A stretch of DNA of 64,000 nucleotides. Source: Salipiger marinus. Its GTDB lineage: Bacteria; Pseudomonadota; Alphaproteobacteria; Rhodobacterales; Rhodobacteraceae. The notes under the pieces were generated by a model, which made no database searches, was not told where the DNA came from, and worked only from the letters and a program-made list of their open reading frames with translations. Of the stretch, positions 46,229-54,362 are shown in pieces. Where the stretch lies: the NCBI RefSeq assembly GCF_900100085.1, contig NZ_FNEJ01000024.1:27722-91721 (forward strand). Reading direction: 5' to 3'. Position 1 is the first letter of the stretch. Each line of letters starts with the position of its first letter. The position numbers and the translations under genes were made by a program.

Positions 46229-48669
46229 GCGGGACACATGACACGGCACATCTGGCGCTGCCGCATGATGCGGCGACCCTGCATGTGACCGGCAAGGCGC
46301 GCTATGTCGATGACATTCCCGCGCCCGCCGACTGCCTGCATCTGGCCTTTGGCCTGTCGCAGATCGCCCATGGCCGCATCGCGGCGCTGGATCTGGCGGC
46401 GGTGCGCGCCGCCCCCGGCGTGGTGGGGGTGTGGGAGGCCAAGGATCTGCCCTCGGACTGCGACTGTTCGCCGTCGAACCATGACGAGCCGCTGCTGTCG
46501 GGCGCCACCATCCGCTATCTGGGCCAGCCGGTGTTTCTGGTGGCGGCGACCAGCCATCTGGCGGCGCGGCGCGCGGCGCGGCTGGCGCAGATCACATGGC
46601 AGGAGCGCGACCCGGTGCTGAGCCTGCAGGAGGCGCTGGAGGTGGATGCGCGTTTCGAGGAGGGGCCGCGCATCTGGCAGGCGGGCGATGTGGGCGCGGC
46701 GCTGGACGCGGCCCCCATGGTGCTGGACGGCTCCATCACCATGGGCGGGCAGGAGCATTTCTATCTGGAAGGTCAGGCGGCGCTGGTGCTGCCGCAGGAC
46801 AATGGCGATCTGGTGGTGATGAGTTCCACCCAGCATCCGACCGAAATTCAGCACAAGGTCGCCCATGCCCTGCATCTGCCCATGCATGCGGTGCGGGTGG
46901 AGACGCGGCGCATGGGTGGCGGCTTTGGCGGCAAGGAAAGTCAGGGCAACGCGCTGGCCGTGGCCTGTGCGGTGGTGGCGCAGGCCTTGGGGCGGCCCGC
47001 CAAGATGCGCTATGACCGCGACGACGACATGATGATCACCGGCAAGCGCCACGATTTCCGCATCGATTACAGCGTGGGCTTTGATGCCGAGGGGCGGATC
47101 CACGCTGTGGATTTTGTGCATTACGTGCGCTGCGGCTGGTCGCAGGATCTGTCGCTGCCGGTGGCGGACCGCGCGATGCTGCATGCCGACAATGCCTATC
47201 ACATCCCGGCGCTGCGGGTGGAAAGCCACCGGCTGCGCACCAACACGCAGAGTGCCACCGCCTTTCGCGGCTTTGGCGGCCCGCAGGGGATGCTGGGGAT
47301 CGAGCGGGTGATGGATCACGTGGCGCATCATCTTGCGCTTGACCCGCTGGAGTTGCGGCGGCGGAATTTCTATGCGGATGGCGGGGCAGGGGGGCTGTCT
47401 GCCCCCCATGCGCCTGCGGCGCCTCCCCCCGAGGATATTTCCAGCCAATGGAAACCTGACGAGGATCTGGCCTCGCGCGGGGCGGTGCCTGAGGGCGGGC
47501 CGGAGGTGGCGCCGGTCTCTCCTGCGCCCGGGCCGCAGAGCACCCATTACGGGCAGGTGGTGGAGGATTTTGTGCTGAACGCGCTGACGGCGCGGCTGGC
47601 GCAGACCTGCGATTACGCGGCGCGGCGCAGCGCGGTGGCAGACTGGAACGAGGCCAACCCGGTGCTGAAGCGCGGCATCGCGCTGACTCCGGTGAAATTC
47701 GGCATTTCCTTCACGCTGACCCATCTCAATCAGGCGGGCGCGCTGGTGCATGTCTATCAGGACGGGTCGATCCAGCTCAATCACGGCGGCACCGAGATGG
47801 GGCAGGGGCTTTATCAGAAGGTGGCGCAGGTGGCGGCGCGGGTCTTTGGCGTGCCGGTGGGGCTGGTGCGGCTGACGGCGACGGATACCGGCAAGGTGCC
47901 CAACACCTCGGCCACGGCGGCCTCTTCGGGGTCGGATCTGAACGGCATGGCGGTCAAGGCCGCCTGCGACACCATCCGCGACCGGATGGCCGCGCATCTG
48001 GCGGCGCTGCATCAGGTGCCGCCGCAGAGCGTGGTCTTCGCCGAAGGCGGGGTGACGGTGGGCGAGACGCGGCTTGGCTTCGCCGAGGCGGCGGCGCTGT
48101 GCTATCAGGGGCGGGTGTCGCTGTCGGCGACCGGGTTCTACCGGACGCCGAAGCTCGACTGGGACCGGCTGCGCGGTCAGGGGCGACCGTTCTTCTATTT
48201 CGCCTATGGTGCGGCCTGCACCGAGGTGGTGGTGGACACGCTGACCGGCGAATACCGCATCCTGCGCGCCGACATCCTGCAGGATTGCGGCGCCTCGCTG
48301 AACCCGGCGCTGGATCTGGGCCAGATCGAAGGCGGCTATGTGCAGGGGGCAGGCTGGCTGACCACCGAGGAGCTGGTCTGGGACGAACGGGGGCGGCTGC
48401 GCACCCATGCGCCCTCCACCTACAAGATTCCCGCCTGCTCCGACCGGCCGGAGGTGTTCAACGTGGCGCTCTGGGACGGGCGCAACGTGGAGGAGACCAT
48501 CTATCGGTCAAAAGCGGTGGGAGAGCCGCCCTTCATGCTGGGCATCTCGGCCTTTCTGGCGCTGTCGGATGCGGTGGCGGCCTGCGGATCGGGTTACCCG
48601 GCGCTGGACGCGCCCGCCACGCCGGAGCGGGTGCTGGCGGCGATCCGGAGGATGCAGGGTGAGCTTTGA
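46225..48669 (+). CDS. xdhB: Xanthine dehydrogenase large subunit (molybdopterin-binding)
   Basis: XdhB (814 residues) carries the Moco site that oxidises hypoxanthine and xanthine. Visible motifs are MGGGFGGKES, TAFRGFGGPQG, GGTEMGQGLYQKVAQVA, TAASSGSDLNG and the catalytic Glu loop KAVGEPPFMLGISAF near the C-terminus. Residues about 389-408 (LSAPHAPAAPPPEDISS) are an in-frame inverted composite repeat, followed by about 27 further low-complexity residues before STHYGQVVEDFVL. Bacterial XdhB proteins are usually a little under 800 residues. The ATG overlaps the xdhA stop. GTG of xdhC overlaps its end. Confidence 0.96.
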   Translation: MSGTHDTAHLALPHDAATLHVTGKARYVDDIPAPADCLHLAFGLSQIAHGRIAALDLAAVRAAPGVVGVWEAKDLPSDCDCSPSNHDEPLLSGATIRYLGQPVFLVAATSHLAARRAARLAQITWQERDPVLSLQEALEVDARFEEGPRIWQAGDVGAALDAAPMVLDGSITMGGQEHFYLEGQAALVLPQDNGDLVVMSSTQHPTEIQHKVAHALHLPMHAVRVETRRMGGGFGGKESQGNALAVACAVVAQALGRPAKMRYDRDDDMMITGKRHDFRIDYSVGFDAEGRIHAVDFVHYVRCGWSQDLSLPVADRAMLHADNAYHIPALRVESHRLRTNTQSATAFRGFGGPQGMLGIERVMDHVAHHLALDPLELRRRNFYADGGAGGLSAPHAPAAPPPEDISSQWKPDEDLASRGAVPEGGPEVAPVSPAPGPQSTHYGQVVEDFVLNALTARLAQTCDYAARRSAVADWNEANPVLKRGIALTPVKFGISFTLTHLNQAGALVHVYQDGSIQLNHGGTEMGQGLYQKVAQVAARVFGVPVGLVRLTATDTGKVPNTSATAASSGSDLNGMAVKAACDTIRDRMAAHLAALHQVPPQSVVFAEGGVTVGETRLGFAEAAALCYQGRVSLSATGFYRTPKLDWDRLRGQGRPFFYFAYGAACTEVVVDTLTGEYRILRADILQDCGASLNPALDLGQIEGGYVQGAGWLTTEELVWDERGRLRTHAPSTYKIPACSDRPEVFNVALWDGRNVEETIYRSKAVGEPPFMLGISAFLALSDAVAACGSGYPALDAPATPERVLAAIRRMQGEL
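47389..47447 (-). repeat. In-frame inverted composite repeat inside xdhB
   Basis: The reverse strand reads GGAAATATCCTCGGGGGG, AGGCGCCGCAGGCGC, ATGGGGGGCAGACAGCCCCC, almost identical over about 50 nt to the copy in xdhA. It is inverted relative to xdhA's copy and about 2 kb away. It encodes an Ala/Pro-rich insert. Confidence 0.85.
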
Positions 48670-49597
48670 TCTGGCGGCGCTGCGCGCGGCGGTTGCGGCC
48701 CATGGCCGGGTGGCGCGGGTCGTGGTGGCCGAGGTCATGGGCTCCGCCCCGCGCGAGGTTGGGGCCACGATGCTGGTCTGGCCCGGCGGGCAGGCGGGCA
48801 CCATCGGCGGCGGCGCGCTGGAACTGATGGCCAGCCGCGAGGCGCTGGCGCGGCCCGGGCTGCGCCGCCATGCGCTGGGGCCGGGGCTGGGCCAGTGCTG
48901 CGGCGGGGCGGTGGTGCTGCTGACCGAGGTCCATGACGCGGCATCTGTCGCCGCGCTGGAGGGGCAGGAGGTGATCGCCCGTGGCCCCGGTGACATGCCG
49001 CTGGCGGTGCGCCGGCTGCTGGATCAGGCGCGCGGGCGCGGCATGCCGCCCGCGCCACGGCTGGTGCAGGGCTGGATGGTGGAGCCGGTGCAGCCCCCCC
49101 GCGACCCGGTCTGGATCTGGGGGGCGGGCCATGTGGGCCGGGCGCTGGTGGCGGTGCTGGCGCCGCTGCCGGATCTGGCGCTGAGCTGGGTCGATACCGG
49201 GCCGGAGCGGTTTCCCGACGCGGTGCCCGAGGATGTGACCGTGCTGCCCGCCGCCGATCCGCTGCGGCTGGTGCCGCATGCGCCGCCGCAGGCCGCGCAT
49301 CTGGTGCTGACCTACAGCCACGAGCTCGATCTGCAGATCTGTCACGCGCTGCTGGGCCATGGCTTCGGCTTTGCCGGGCTGATCGGTTCGGACAGCAAAT
49401 GGGCCCGGTTTTGCAGCAGGCTGCGGGCGCTGGGCCATGCGGACGCGCAGATTTCGCGCATCTGCTGCCCGATTGGGCAAAAATCCTTTGGGAAACATCC
49501 GCAGGCGATTGCCATCGGGGTGGCAGCCCAGCTAGTCAGGCGGCAAAAAGGGGAAGGTTTGGATTGGGCGACACACTCCTCAGCATCCGGGGTCTGA
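48659..49597 (+). CDS. xdhC: Xanthine dehydrogenase accessory protein XdhC
   Basis: XdhC (312 residues) binds molybdenum cofactor, protects it for sulfuration and inserts it into XdhB. N-terminal RVARVVVAEVMGSAPREVGATMLVW and GTIGGGALE are the XdhC_CoxI signature, and VWIWGAGHVGRALVAVL is the Rossmann domain; LTYSHELDLQICHALL and FAGLIGSDSKWARF follow. GTG at 48659 lies within the end of xdhB. The last 11 residues are read over the start of the downstream ABC gene, an overlap of 34 nt. Confidence 0.93.
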   Translation: MSFDLAALRAAVAAHGRVARVVVAEVMGSAPREVGATMLVWPGGQAGTIGGGALELMASREALARPGLRRHALGPGLGQCCGGAVVLLTEVHDAASVAALEGQEVIARGPGDMPLAVRRLLDQARGRGMPPAPRLVQGWMVEPVQPPRDPVWIWGAGHVGRALVAVLAPLPDLALSWVDTGPERFPDAVPEDVTVLPAADPLRLVPHAPPQAAHLVLTYSHELDLQICHALLGHGFGFAGLIGSDSKWARFCSRLRALGHADAQISRICCPIGQKSFGKHPQAIAIGVAAQLVRRQKGEGLDWATHSSASGV

Positions 49598-51087
49598 CCA
49601 AGGCCTATCCCGGCGTCGTGGCCAATGACGATGTCAGCTTCGACATCGGGCAGGGCGAGATCCATGCGCTGCTTGGCGAAAATGGCGCGGGCAAGTCCAC
49701 GCTGGTCAAGATGATCTTCGGGCTGGTCAAGCCGGACCGGGGCGAGATGCTGCTGGAGGGCGCGGGCTATGCCCCCGGCCAGCCCTCCGAGGCGCGGCGG
49801 TCCGGCGTGGCCATGGTGTTCCAGCATTTTTCGCTGTTCGACGCGCTGAGCGTGGCCGAGAACGTGGCGCTGGGCATGGAAAACCCGCCCGCGCCGCGCG
49901 ATCTGGCGCGGCAGATCCGCGAGGTGTCGGAAACCTATGGCCTGCCGCTGGATCCGGGCCGCACCGTGGGCACGCTGTCGGCGGGGGAACGCCAGCGGGT
50001 GGAGATCATCCGCTGCCTGCTGCAGGACCCGCGCCTGCTGATCATGGACGAACCCACGTCGGTGCTGACCCCGCAGGAGGTGGAGATCCTGTTCCAGACC
50101 CTGCGCAAGCTGAAAGCGGAAGGCACCTCGATCCTCTACATCTCGCACAAGCTCGAAGAAATCCGCGCGCTGTGCGATGCCGCGACCATCCTGCGGCTGG
50201 GGCGCAGGGTCGGCACCTGCATCCCGCGCGAGGTGACGGCGCGGCAGATGGCGGAGATGATGGTGGGCGCAAGCTTTGCCACGCCGGAACCGCGCGGCGG
50301 CGTCAAGGGCGAGGTGCTGCTGGCCGTGGCCGGGCTGTCGCTGCCCGCGCCGGGGGCCTTCGGCACGCCGCTGCGCGACATCCGCATGGAGGTGCGGCGC
50401 GGCGAGGTGCTGGGCATTGGCGGGGTGGCGGGCAACGGGCAGGACGAGCTGCTGATGGCGCTGTCCGGAGAGCGGCTGGCGCCTGCGGGCACGATCCGGT
50501 TCAAGGGCACGGATGTCAGCCGGTCCGGCCCGGTGGAGCGCCGTGCCGCGGGCCTGCTCTCCGGCCCCGAGGAGCGGCTGGGCCATGCGGCGGCCCCGAA
50601 CATGAGCCTGACCGAAAACGCGGTGCTGACGGCGGCGCGGCGGCAGGGCCTCGTGCGGCATGGCCTGATCGACTGGGGCCGCGCCGCGGGTTTTGCCGAA
50701 GAGGTCATCGCGCGGTTCGACGTACGCACGCCGGGGCCGGGCACGGCGGCGCGGGCGCTGTCGGGCGGCAACCTGCAGAAATTTGTCGTGGGGCGGGAGA
50801 TTCTGCAGAACCCCGACCTTTTTGTGGTGAACCAGCCGACCTGGGGCGTGGATGCGGCGGCGGCGGCGGCGATCCGGCAGGCGCTGCTGGATCTGGCGGC
50901 GCAGGGGGCGGCAATCATCGTCATCAGTCAGGATCTGGACGAGCTTATGGAAATTTCGGACCGGTTTGCGGCGCTGAACGAGGGGCGGCTGTCCGCCGCG
51001 CGGGCGGTGGCCGATCTGGATATGGAAAAGATCGGTCTGATGATGGGCGGGGCCCATGACATGGAGGTGGCGCATGTCGAGGGGTGA
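49564..51087 (+). CDS. BMP-type ABC importer ATP-binding protein (two NBDs)
   Basis: A 507-residue duplicated ATPase of the nucleoside/basic-membrane-protein ABC family (YufO/NupO-like). NBD1: Walker A GENGAGKST, signature TLSAGERQRVEI, Walker B LLIMDEPTSVLTP. NBD2 has a degenerate Walker A GVAGNGQDELL, a signature LSGGNLQKFVVGRE and a degraded Walker B (VVNQPTWGVD), normal for this group. It begins with TTG at 49564, preceded by GGAAGG, and overlaps the end of xdhC. It energises uptake of a substrate that, from the xdh linkage, is probably a purine base or nucleoside. Confidence 0.92.
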   Translation: MGDTLLSIRGLTKAYPGVVANDDVSFDIGQGEIHALLGENGAGKSTLVKMIFGLVKPDRGEMLLEGAGYAPGQPSEARRSGVAMVFQHFSLFDALSVAENVALGMENPPAPRDLARQIREVSETYGLPLDPGRTVGTLSAGERQRVEIIRCLLQDPRLLIMDEPTSVLTPQEVEILFQTLRKLKAEGTSILYISHKLEEIRALCDAATILRLGRRVGTCIPREVTARQMAEMMVGASFATPEPRGGVKGEVLLAVAGLSLPAPGAFGTPLRDIRMEVRRGEVLGIGGVAGNGQDELLMALSGERLAPAGTIRFKGTDVSRSGPVERRAAGLLSGPEERLGHAAAPNMSLTENAVLTAARRQGLVRHGLIDWGRAAGFAEEVIARFDVRTPGPGTAARALSGGNLQKFVVGREILQNPDLFVVNQPTWGVDAAAAAAIRQALLDLAAQGAAIIVISQDLDELMEISDRFAALNEGRLSAARAVADLDMEKIGLMMGGAHDMEVAHVEG

Positions 51088-51092
51088 GGCGC

Positions 51093-51124
51093 GCTTGAAA
51101 ATTTTCGTACGAAAATTTTCAAGC
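51093..51124. repeat. 32-bp perfect AT-rich palindrome after the ABC ATPase gene
   Basis: Arms of 16 nt (GCTTGAAAATTTTCGT and its complement) meet with no spacer. It starts 6 nt after the ATPase stop. In a window of about 68% GC this is strikingly AT-rich. It could form a cruciform or RNA hairpin, or bind a dimeric regulator. Confidence 0.85.
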
Positions 51125-51125
51125 T

Positions 51126-51153
51126 GCGAGATTTTTCGGACGAAAAATCTCGC
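51126..51153. repeat. 28-bp AT-rich palindrome, second of a tandem pair
   Basis: Arms of 13 nt (GCGAGATTTTTCG and CGAAAAATCTCGC) with the spacer GA. It follows the first palindrome after one base and ends 21 nt before the start of the first permease gene. Both palindromes share a central TTTTCG...CGAAAA theme. Confidence 0.85.
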
Positions 51154-51174
51154 GACATCGGCGGAGCTGGGCGC

Positions 51175-52260
51175 ATGATCCGGCTGGAGCGCAGGCTTGA
51201 GCCGTCGCGGCTCTGGACCGTGCTGACGCCGCTGCTGGCGGTGGCGCTGACCATGCTGGCAGGCGGGCTGATGTTCGCGCTGCTGGGCAAGCCGCCGCTG
51301 GAGGCGATCCGCACCATTTTCTGGGATCCGCTGTTCCATCCGCAGTTCGCGTCCTATTCGCGACCGCAGCTTCTGGTGAAGGCCGGGCCGCTGATCCTGA
51401 TCGCCATCGGCCTCTCGGTCGGGTTTCGCGCCGGAATCTGGAACATCGGCGCCGAAGGGCAGTACATCATGGGCGCCGTCTGCGGCGCGGCGGTGGGGCT
51501 GGCCTTCTACCCCTCCGACTCGGCGCTGCTCTTCCCGCTGATGGTGGTGGCGGGGGGGCTTGGCGGCTGGGCCTGGGCGATGATCCCGGCGCTGCTGAAG
51601 ACCCGCTTTGGCACCAACGAGATCCTCGTATCGCTGATGCTGGTCTATGTGGCGCAGAACATCCTCGCCTCGGCCTCGTCGAGCTGGCTGCGCAGCCCCG
51701 AGGGCATGGGCTTTCCCGGCTCGCGCAATTTCAAGCAGTGGCCGGCGGTGCATAATGCCGAACTGCTGCCGGAAACCGGGATGCACTGGGGGGTGGTCGC
51801 GGCGCTGATCGCGGTAATCGCGGCCTATGTGCTGCTGGCGCGGCACATTCAGGGCTTCAACATCCGGCTGACCGGCGAGGCGCCGCGCGCGGCGCGGTTT
51901 GCCGGGGTCAGCCCCGCACGGATCATCGTGCTGTGCCTTGGCATTTCCGGCACGCTGGCGGGGCTCGCCGGTCTTTTCGAGGTGACGGGCCCCGCCGGGC
52001 AGGTCACCATCGATTTCAACTCCGGCTATGGCTTTACCGCCATCATCGTGGCCTTTCTGGGCCGCCTGCATCCGGTGGGGATCCTGCTGGCGGGGCTGCT
52101 CATGGCGCTGACCTATATCGGCGGCGAGCTGGCGCAGCTGATGCTGGGCCTGCCCGGCGCGTCGATCCAGCTCTTTCAGGGCATGCTGCTGTTCTTCCTG
52201 CTGGCCACTGACGTTTTCACCAATTACCGCATCCGCCTGTCCCGCAGAGAGGTCGCCTGA
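51175..52260 (+). CDS. BMP-type ABC importer permease 1
   Basis: A 361-residue inner-membrane permease (YufP/NupP-like) with about nine hydrophobic segments. Family hallmarks are IAIGLSVGFRAGIWNIGAEGQYIMGA, the loop that contacts the ATPase, and FGTNEILVSLMLVYVAQNI. YGFTAIIVAFLGRLHPVGILLAG is conserved near the C-terminus. It is separated from the ATPase gene by 87 nt carrying two palindromes, but overlaps the next permease (TGATG). Substrate is inferred to be a purine or nucleoside from the neighbouring xdhABC. Confidence 0.9.
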   Translation: MIRLERRLEPSRLWTVLTPLLAVALTMLAGGLMFALLGKPPLEAIRTIFWDPLFHPQFASYSRPQLLVKAGPLILIAIGLSVGFRAGIWNIGAEGQYIMGAVCGAAVGLAFYPSDSALLFPLMVVAGGLGGWAWAMIPALLKTRFGTNEILVSLMLVYVAQNILASASSSWLRSPEGMGFPGSRNFKQWPAVHNAELLPETGMHWGVVAALIAVIAAYVLLARHIQGFNIRLTGEAPRAARFAGVSPARIIVLCLGISGTLAGLAGLFEVTGPAGQVTIDFNSGYGFTAIIVAFLGRLHPVGILLAGLLMALTYIGGELAQLMLGLPGASIQLFQGMLLFFLLATDVFTNYRIRLSRREVA

Positions 52261-53168
52261 TGGATCCCGTGCTGCTTGTCGCCTCGATCATGGTTTCGGC
52301 CACGCCGATCCTGCTGGCCGCTCTGGGCGAGATGGTCGTGGAAAAGGCGGGCGTTCTGAACCTTGGCGTCGAGGGCATGATGATCACCGGCGCGGTGATG
52401 GGCTTTGCCGTGGCGGTGGGCAGCGGCTCGCCGCTTCTGGGCTTTGCCGGGGCGGCGCTGGCCGGGGCCGTGCTGTCGCTGAGTTTCGGCCTGCTCACGC
52501 AGTATCTGCTGTCCAATCAGGTGGCGACGGGGCTGGGGCTGACGCTGGTGGGGCTGGGCCTTTCGGCGCTGATCGGGTCCAGCTTCGAAGGGCTGCGCGC
52601 GCCCTCGCTGCCCAAGCTTGACCTGCCGCTGCTGGGCGATCTGCCGGTGCTGGGGCCGATGCTGTTCCGGCATGACATCATGGTCTATGTCAGCCTTGCG
52701 CTGGTGGGGGCGGTCTGGGCCTTTCTGAAATTCACCCGCGCCGGGCTGATCCTGCGCGCGGTCGGCGAAAACCACGACAGCGCCCATGCGCTTGGCTACA
52801 GGGTGGTGCATGTGCGGCTGGCGGCCATCGCGTTCGGCGGGGCCTGCGCCGGTCTGGGCGGGGCCTATGTCAGCCTTGTGCGCGTGCCGCAATGGACCGA
52901 AGGCATGACGGCGGGTGCAGGCTGGATCGCGCTGGCCATCGTGGTCTTCGCCTCGTGGCGGGCCTTTGGCGTGCTGCTGGGGGCCTATCTTTTTGGCGGC
53001 GTCAGCGTGCTGCAGCTGAACCTGCAGGCGGCGGGCACCACGGTTCCGGTGGAGCTGTTGTCGATGTCGCCTTACCTGATAACGATCATCGTTCTGGTGA
53101 TCATCTCGGCCCGCGGGGTGCATGGCGCACCCGGATCGCTGGGCCGTCCTTTCCACGCCGCGGCCTGA
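52260..53168 (+). CDS. BMP-type ABC importer permease 2
   Basis: A 302-residue second permease (YufQ/NupQ-like). ALGEMVVEKAGVLNLGVEGMMITGAVMGF is the ATPase-contacting loop. YRVVHVRLAAIAFGGACAGLGGAYVSL and WIALAIVVFASWRAFGVLLGAYLFGG are characteristic. Its start overlaps the stop of permease 1 by one base, so the two subunits are translated together. It is followed after 37 nt by the substrate-binding protein gene. Confidence 0.9.
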   Translation: MDPVLLVASIMVSATPILLAALGEMVVEKAGVLNLGVEGMMITGAVMGFAVAVGSGSPLLGFAGAALAGAVLSLSFGLLTQYLLSNQVATGLGLTLVGLGLSALIGSSFEGLRAPSLPKLDLPLLGDLPVLGPMLFRHDIMVYVSLALVGAVWAFLKFTRAGLILRAVGENHDSAHALGYRVVHVRLAAIAFGGACAGLGGAYVSLVRVPQWTEGMTAGAGWIALAIVVFASWRAFGVLLGAYLFGGVSVLQLNLQAAGTTVPVELLSMSPYLITIIVLVIISARGVHGAPGSLGRPFHAAA

Positions 53169-53205
53169 GACGCGCGCCCATCTTTGACGACAGGGAGACC
53201 AAGTC

Positions 53206-54282
53206 ATGAAACGCAGAACCCTACTCGCCTCCGCCGCGCTGAGCCTTGCGCTGGCCAGCGGCGCGGCCTTTGCCCAAGGCGACACGCCCAAGGTGGCCTT
53301 CGTCTATGTGGGCCCGGTCAATGACGGTGGCTGGTCGCAGCACCACCACGAGGCCGCGATGAAGATGAAAGAGCATTTTGGCGATGCCATCGAGGTCATC
53401 GAACAGGAATCGGTGCCCGAAGGTGCCGATGCCGAACGCGTGCTGACCCAGATGGCGCTGTCGGGCGCCGACCTGATCTTCACCACCTCTTTCGGCTACA
53501 TGGATCCCACCATCAACGTGGCGGCGAAATTCCCGGATGTGAAATTCGAGCACGCCACCGGCTACAAGACCGCGCCCAACGTGTCGGTCTATTCCGCGCG
53601 CTTCTACGAAGGCCGCGCCGTCACCGGCTATCTGGCGGGGGCGATGACCAAGACCAACAAGATCGGCTATATCGGGTCTTTCCCGATCCCCGAGGTGATC
53701 CGCGGCATCAACTCCACCTTCATCCACGCGCGCAAGGCGAACCCGGATGTGGAACTGTCGGTGGTGTGGATTTCCACATGGTTCGACCCGGCCAAGGAAG
53801 CCGATGCCACGCAGGCGCTGCTGGATCAGGGCGCCGATGTGGTGCTGGCGCATACCGATTCCACCGCCCCGCTGGCGGTGCTGCAGAAGGCAGGCGCCTA
53901 TGGCTTCGGTCAGGCGGCGGACATGTATGAATATGCGCCCGAACCGCGCCTGTCGTCGATCATCGACGAATGGTCGCCCTATTACATCGAACGGGTGCAG
54001 GCGCTGATCGACGGCACCTGGGAAAGCACCAGCACCTGGGCCGGGATCGGCGACGGCATGGTGGGCATCGGCGAATTCACCGGCCCCATCCCCGAAGAGG
54101 CGCTGGCTGCCGCGACCAAGATGAAGGACGACATCGCCTCCGGCGCCTATCACCCCTTCACCGGCCCGCTGAACAAGCAGGACGGGTCGGCATGGCTGGC
54201 CGAAGGCGAAGTGGCCGATGACGGCACGCTGGCGGGGATGGATTTCTACGTCGAGGGTCTGACCACAGAAATCCCGAACTGA
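53206..54282 (+). CDS. BMP family periplasmic substrate-binding protein
   Basis: A 358-residue binding protein of the BmpA/PnrA-like family, which in characterised members binds purine nucleosides. A signal peptide (KRRTLLASAALSLALASGAAFAQ) is cut after about residue 23; no lipobox is present, so it is periplasmic. VAFVYVGPVNDGGWSQHHHEAAMKM is the N-terminal signature and FTTSFGYMDPTINVAAKFPDVKFEHATGY the second. ATG has GGGAG upstream. Its gene order (ATPase, two permeases, binding protein) places the binding component last. A terminator follows. Confidence 0.93.
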   Translation: MKRRTLLASAALSLALASGAAFAQGDTPKVAFVYVGPVNDGGWSQHHHEAAMKMKEHFGDAIEVIEQESVPEGADAERVLTQMALSGADLIFTTSFGYMDPTINVAAKFPDVKFEHATGYKTAPNVSVYSARFYEGRAVTGYLAGAMTKTNKIGYIGSFPIPEVIRGINSTFIHARKANPDVELSVVWISTWFDPAKEADATQALLDQGADVVLAHTDSTAPLAVLQKAGAYGFGQAADMYEYAPEPRLSSIIDEWSPYYIERVQALIDGTWESTSTWAGIGDGMVGIGEFTGPIPEEALAAATKMKDDIASGAYHPFTGPLNKQDGSAWLAEGEVADDGTLAGMDFYVEGLTTEIPN

Positions 54283-54309
54283 GCTTAGGCCTCAGGCATC
54301 AGGCATCAT

Positions 54310-54344
54310 GGAACGCCGCCGGGGCCGGGCTCCGGCGGCGTTCC
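54310..54344 (+). terminator. Strong hairpin after the ABC importer
   Basis: A perfect 13-bp stem (GGAACGCCGCCGG with CCGGCGGCGTTCC) and a 9-nt loop begin 27 nt after the binding-protein stop, followed by GCATTTCA. It ends the xdh/ABC transcription unit. The short ATCAGGC direct repeat just before it is incidental. Confidence 0.62.
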
Positions 54345-54362
54345 GCATTTCAGGATGGCAGG

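Noticed and set aside
49342..52071. A minus-strand frame of about 900 codons across xdhC and the ABC genes
   Set aside because: It is a shadow of three well-supported overlapping genes and has no motif or ribosome site.
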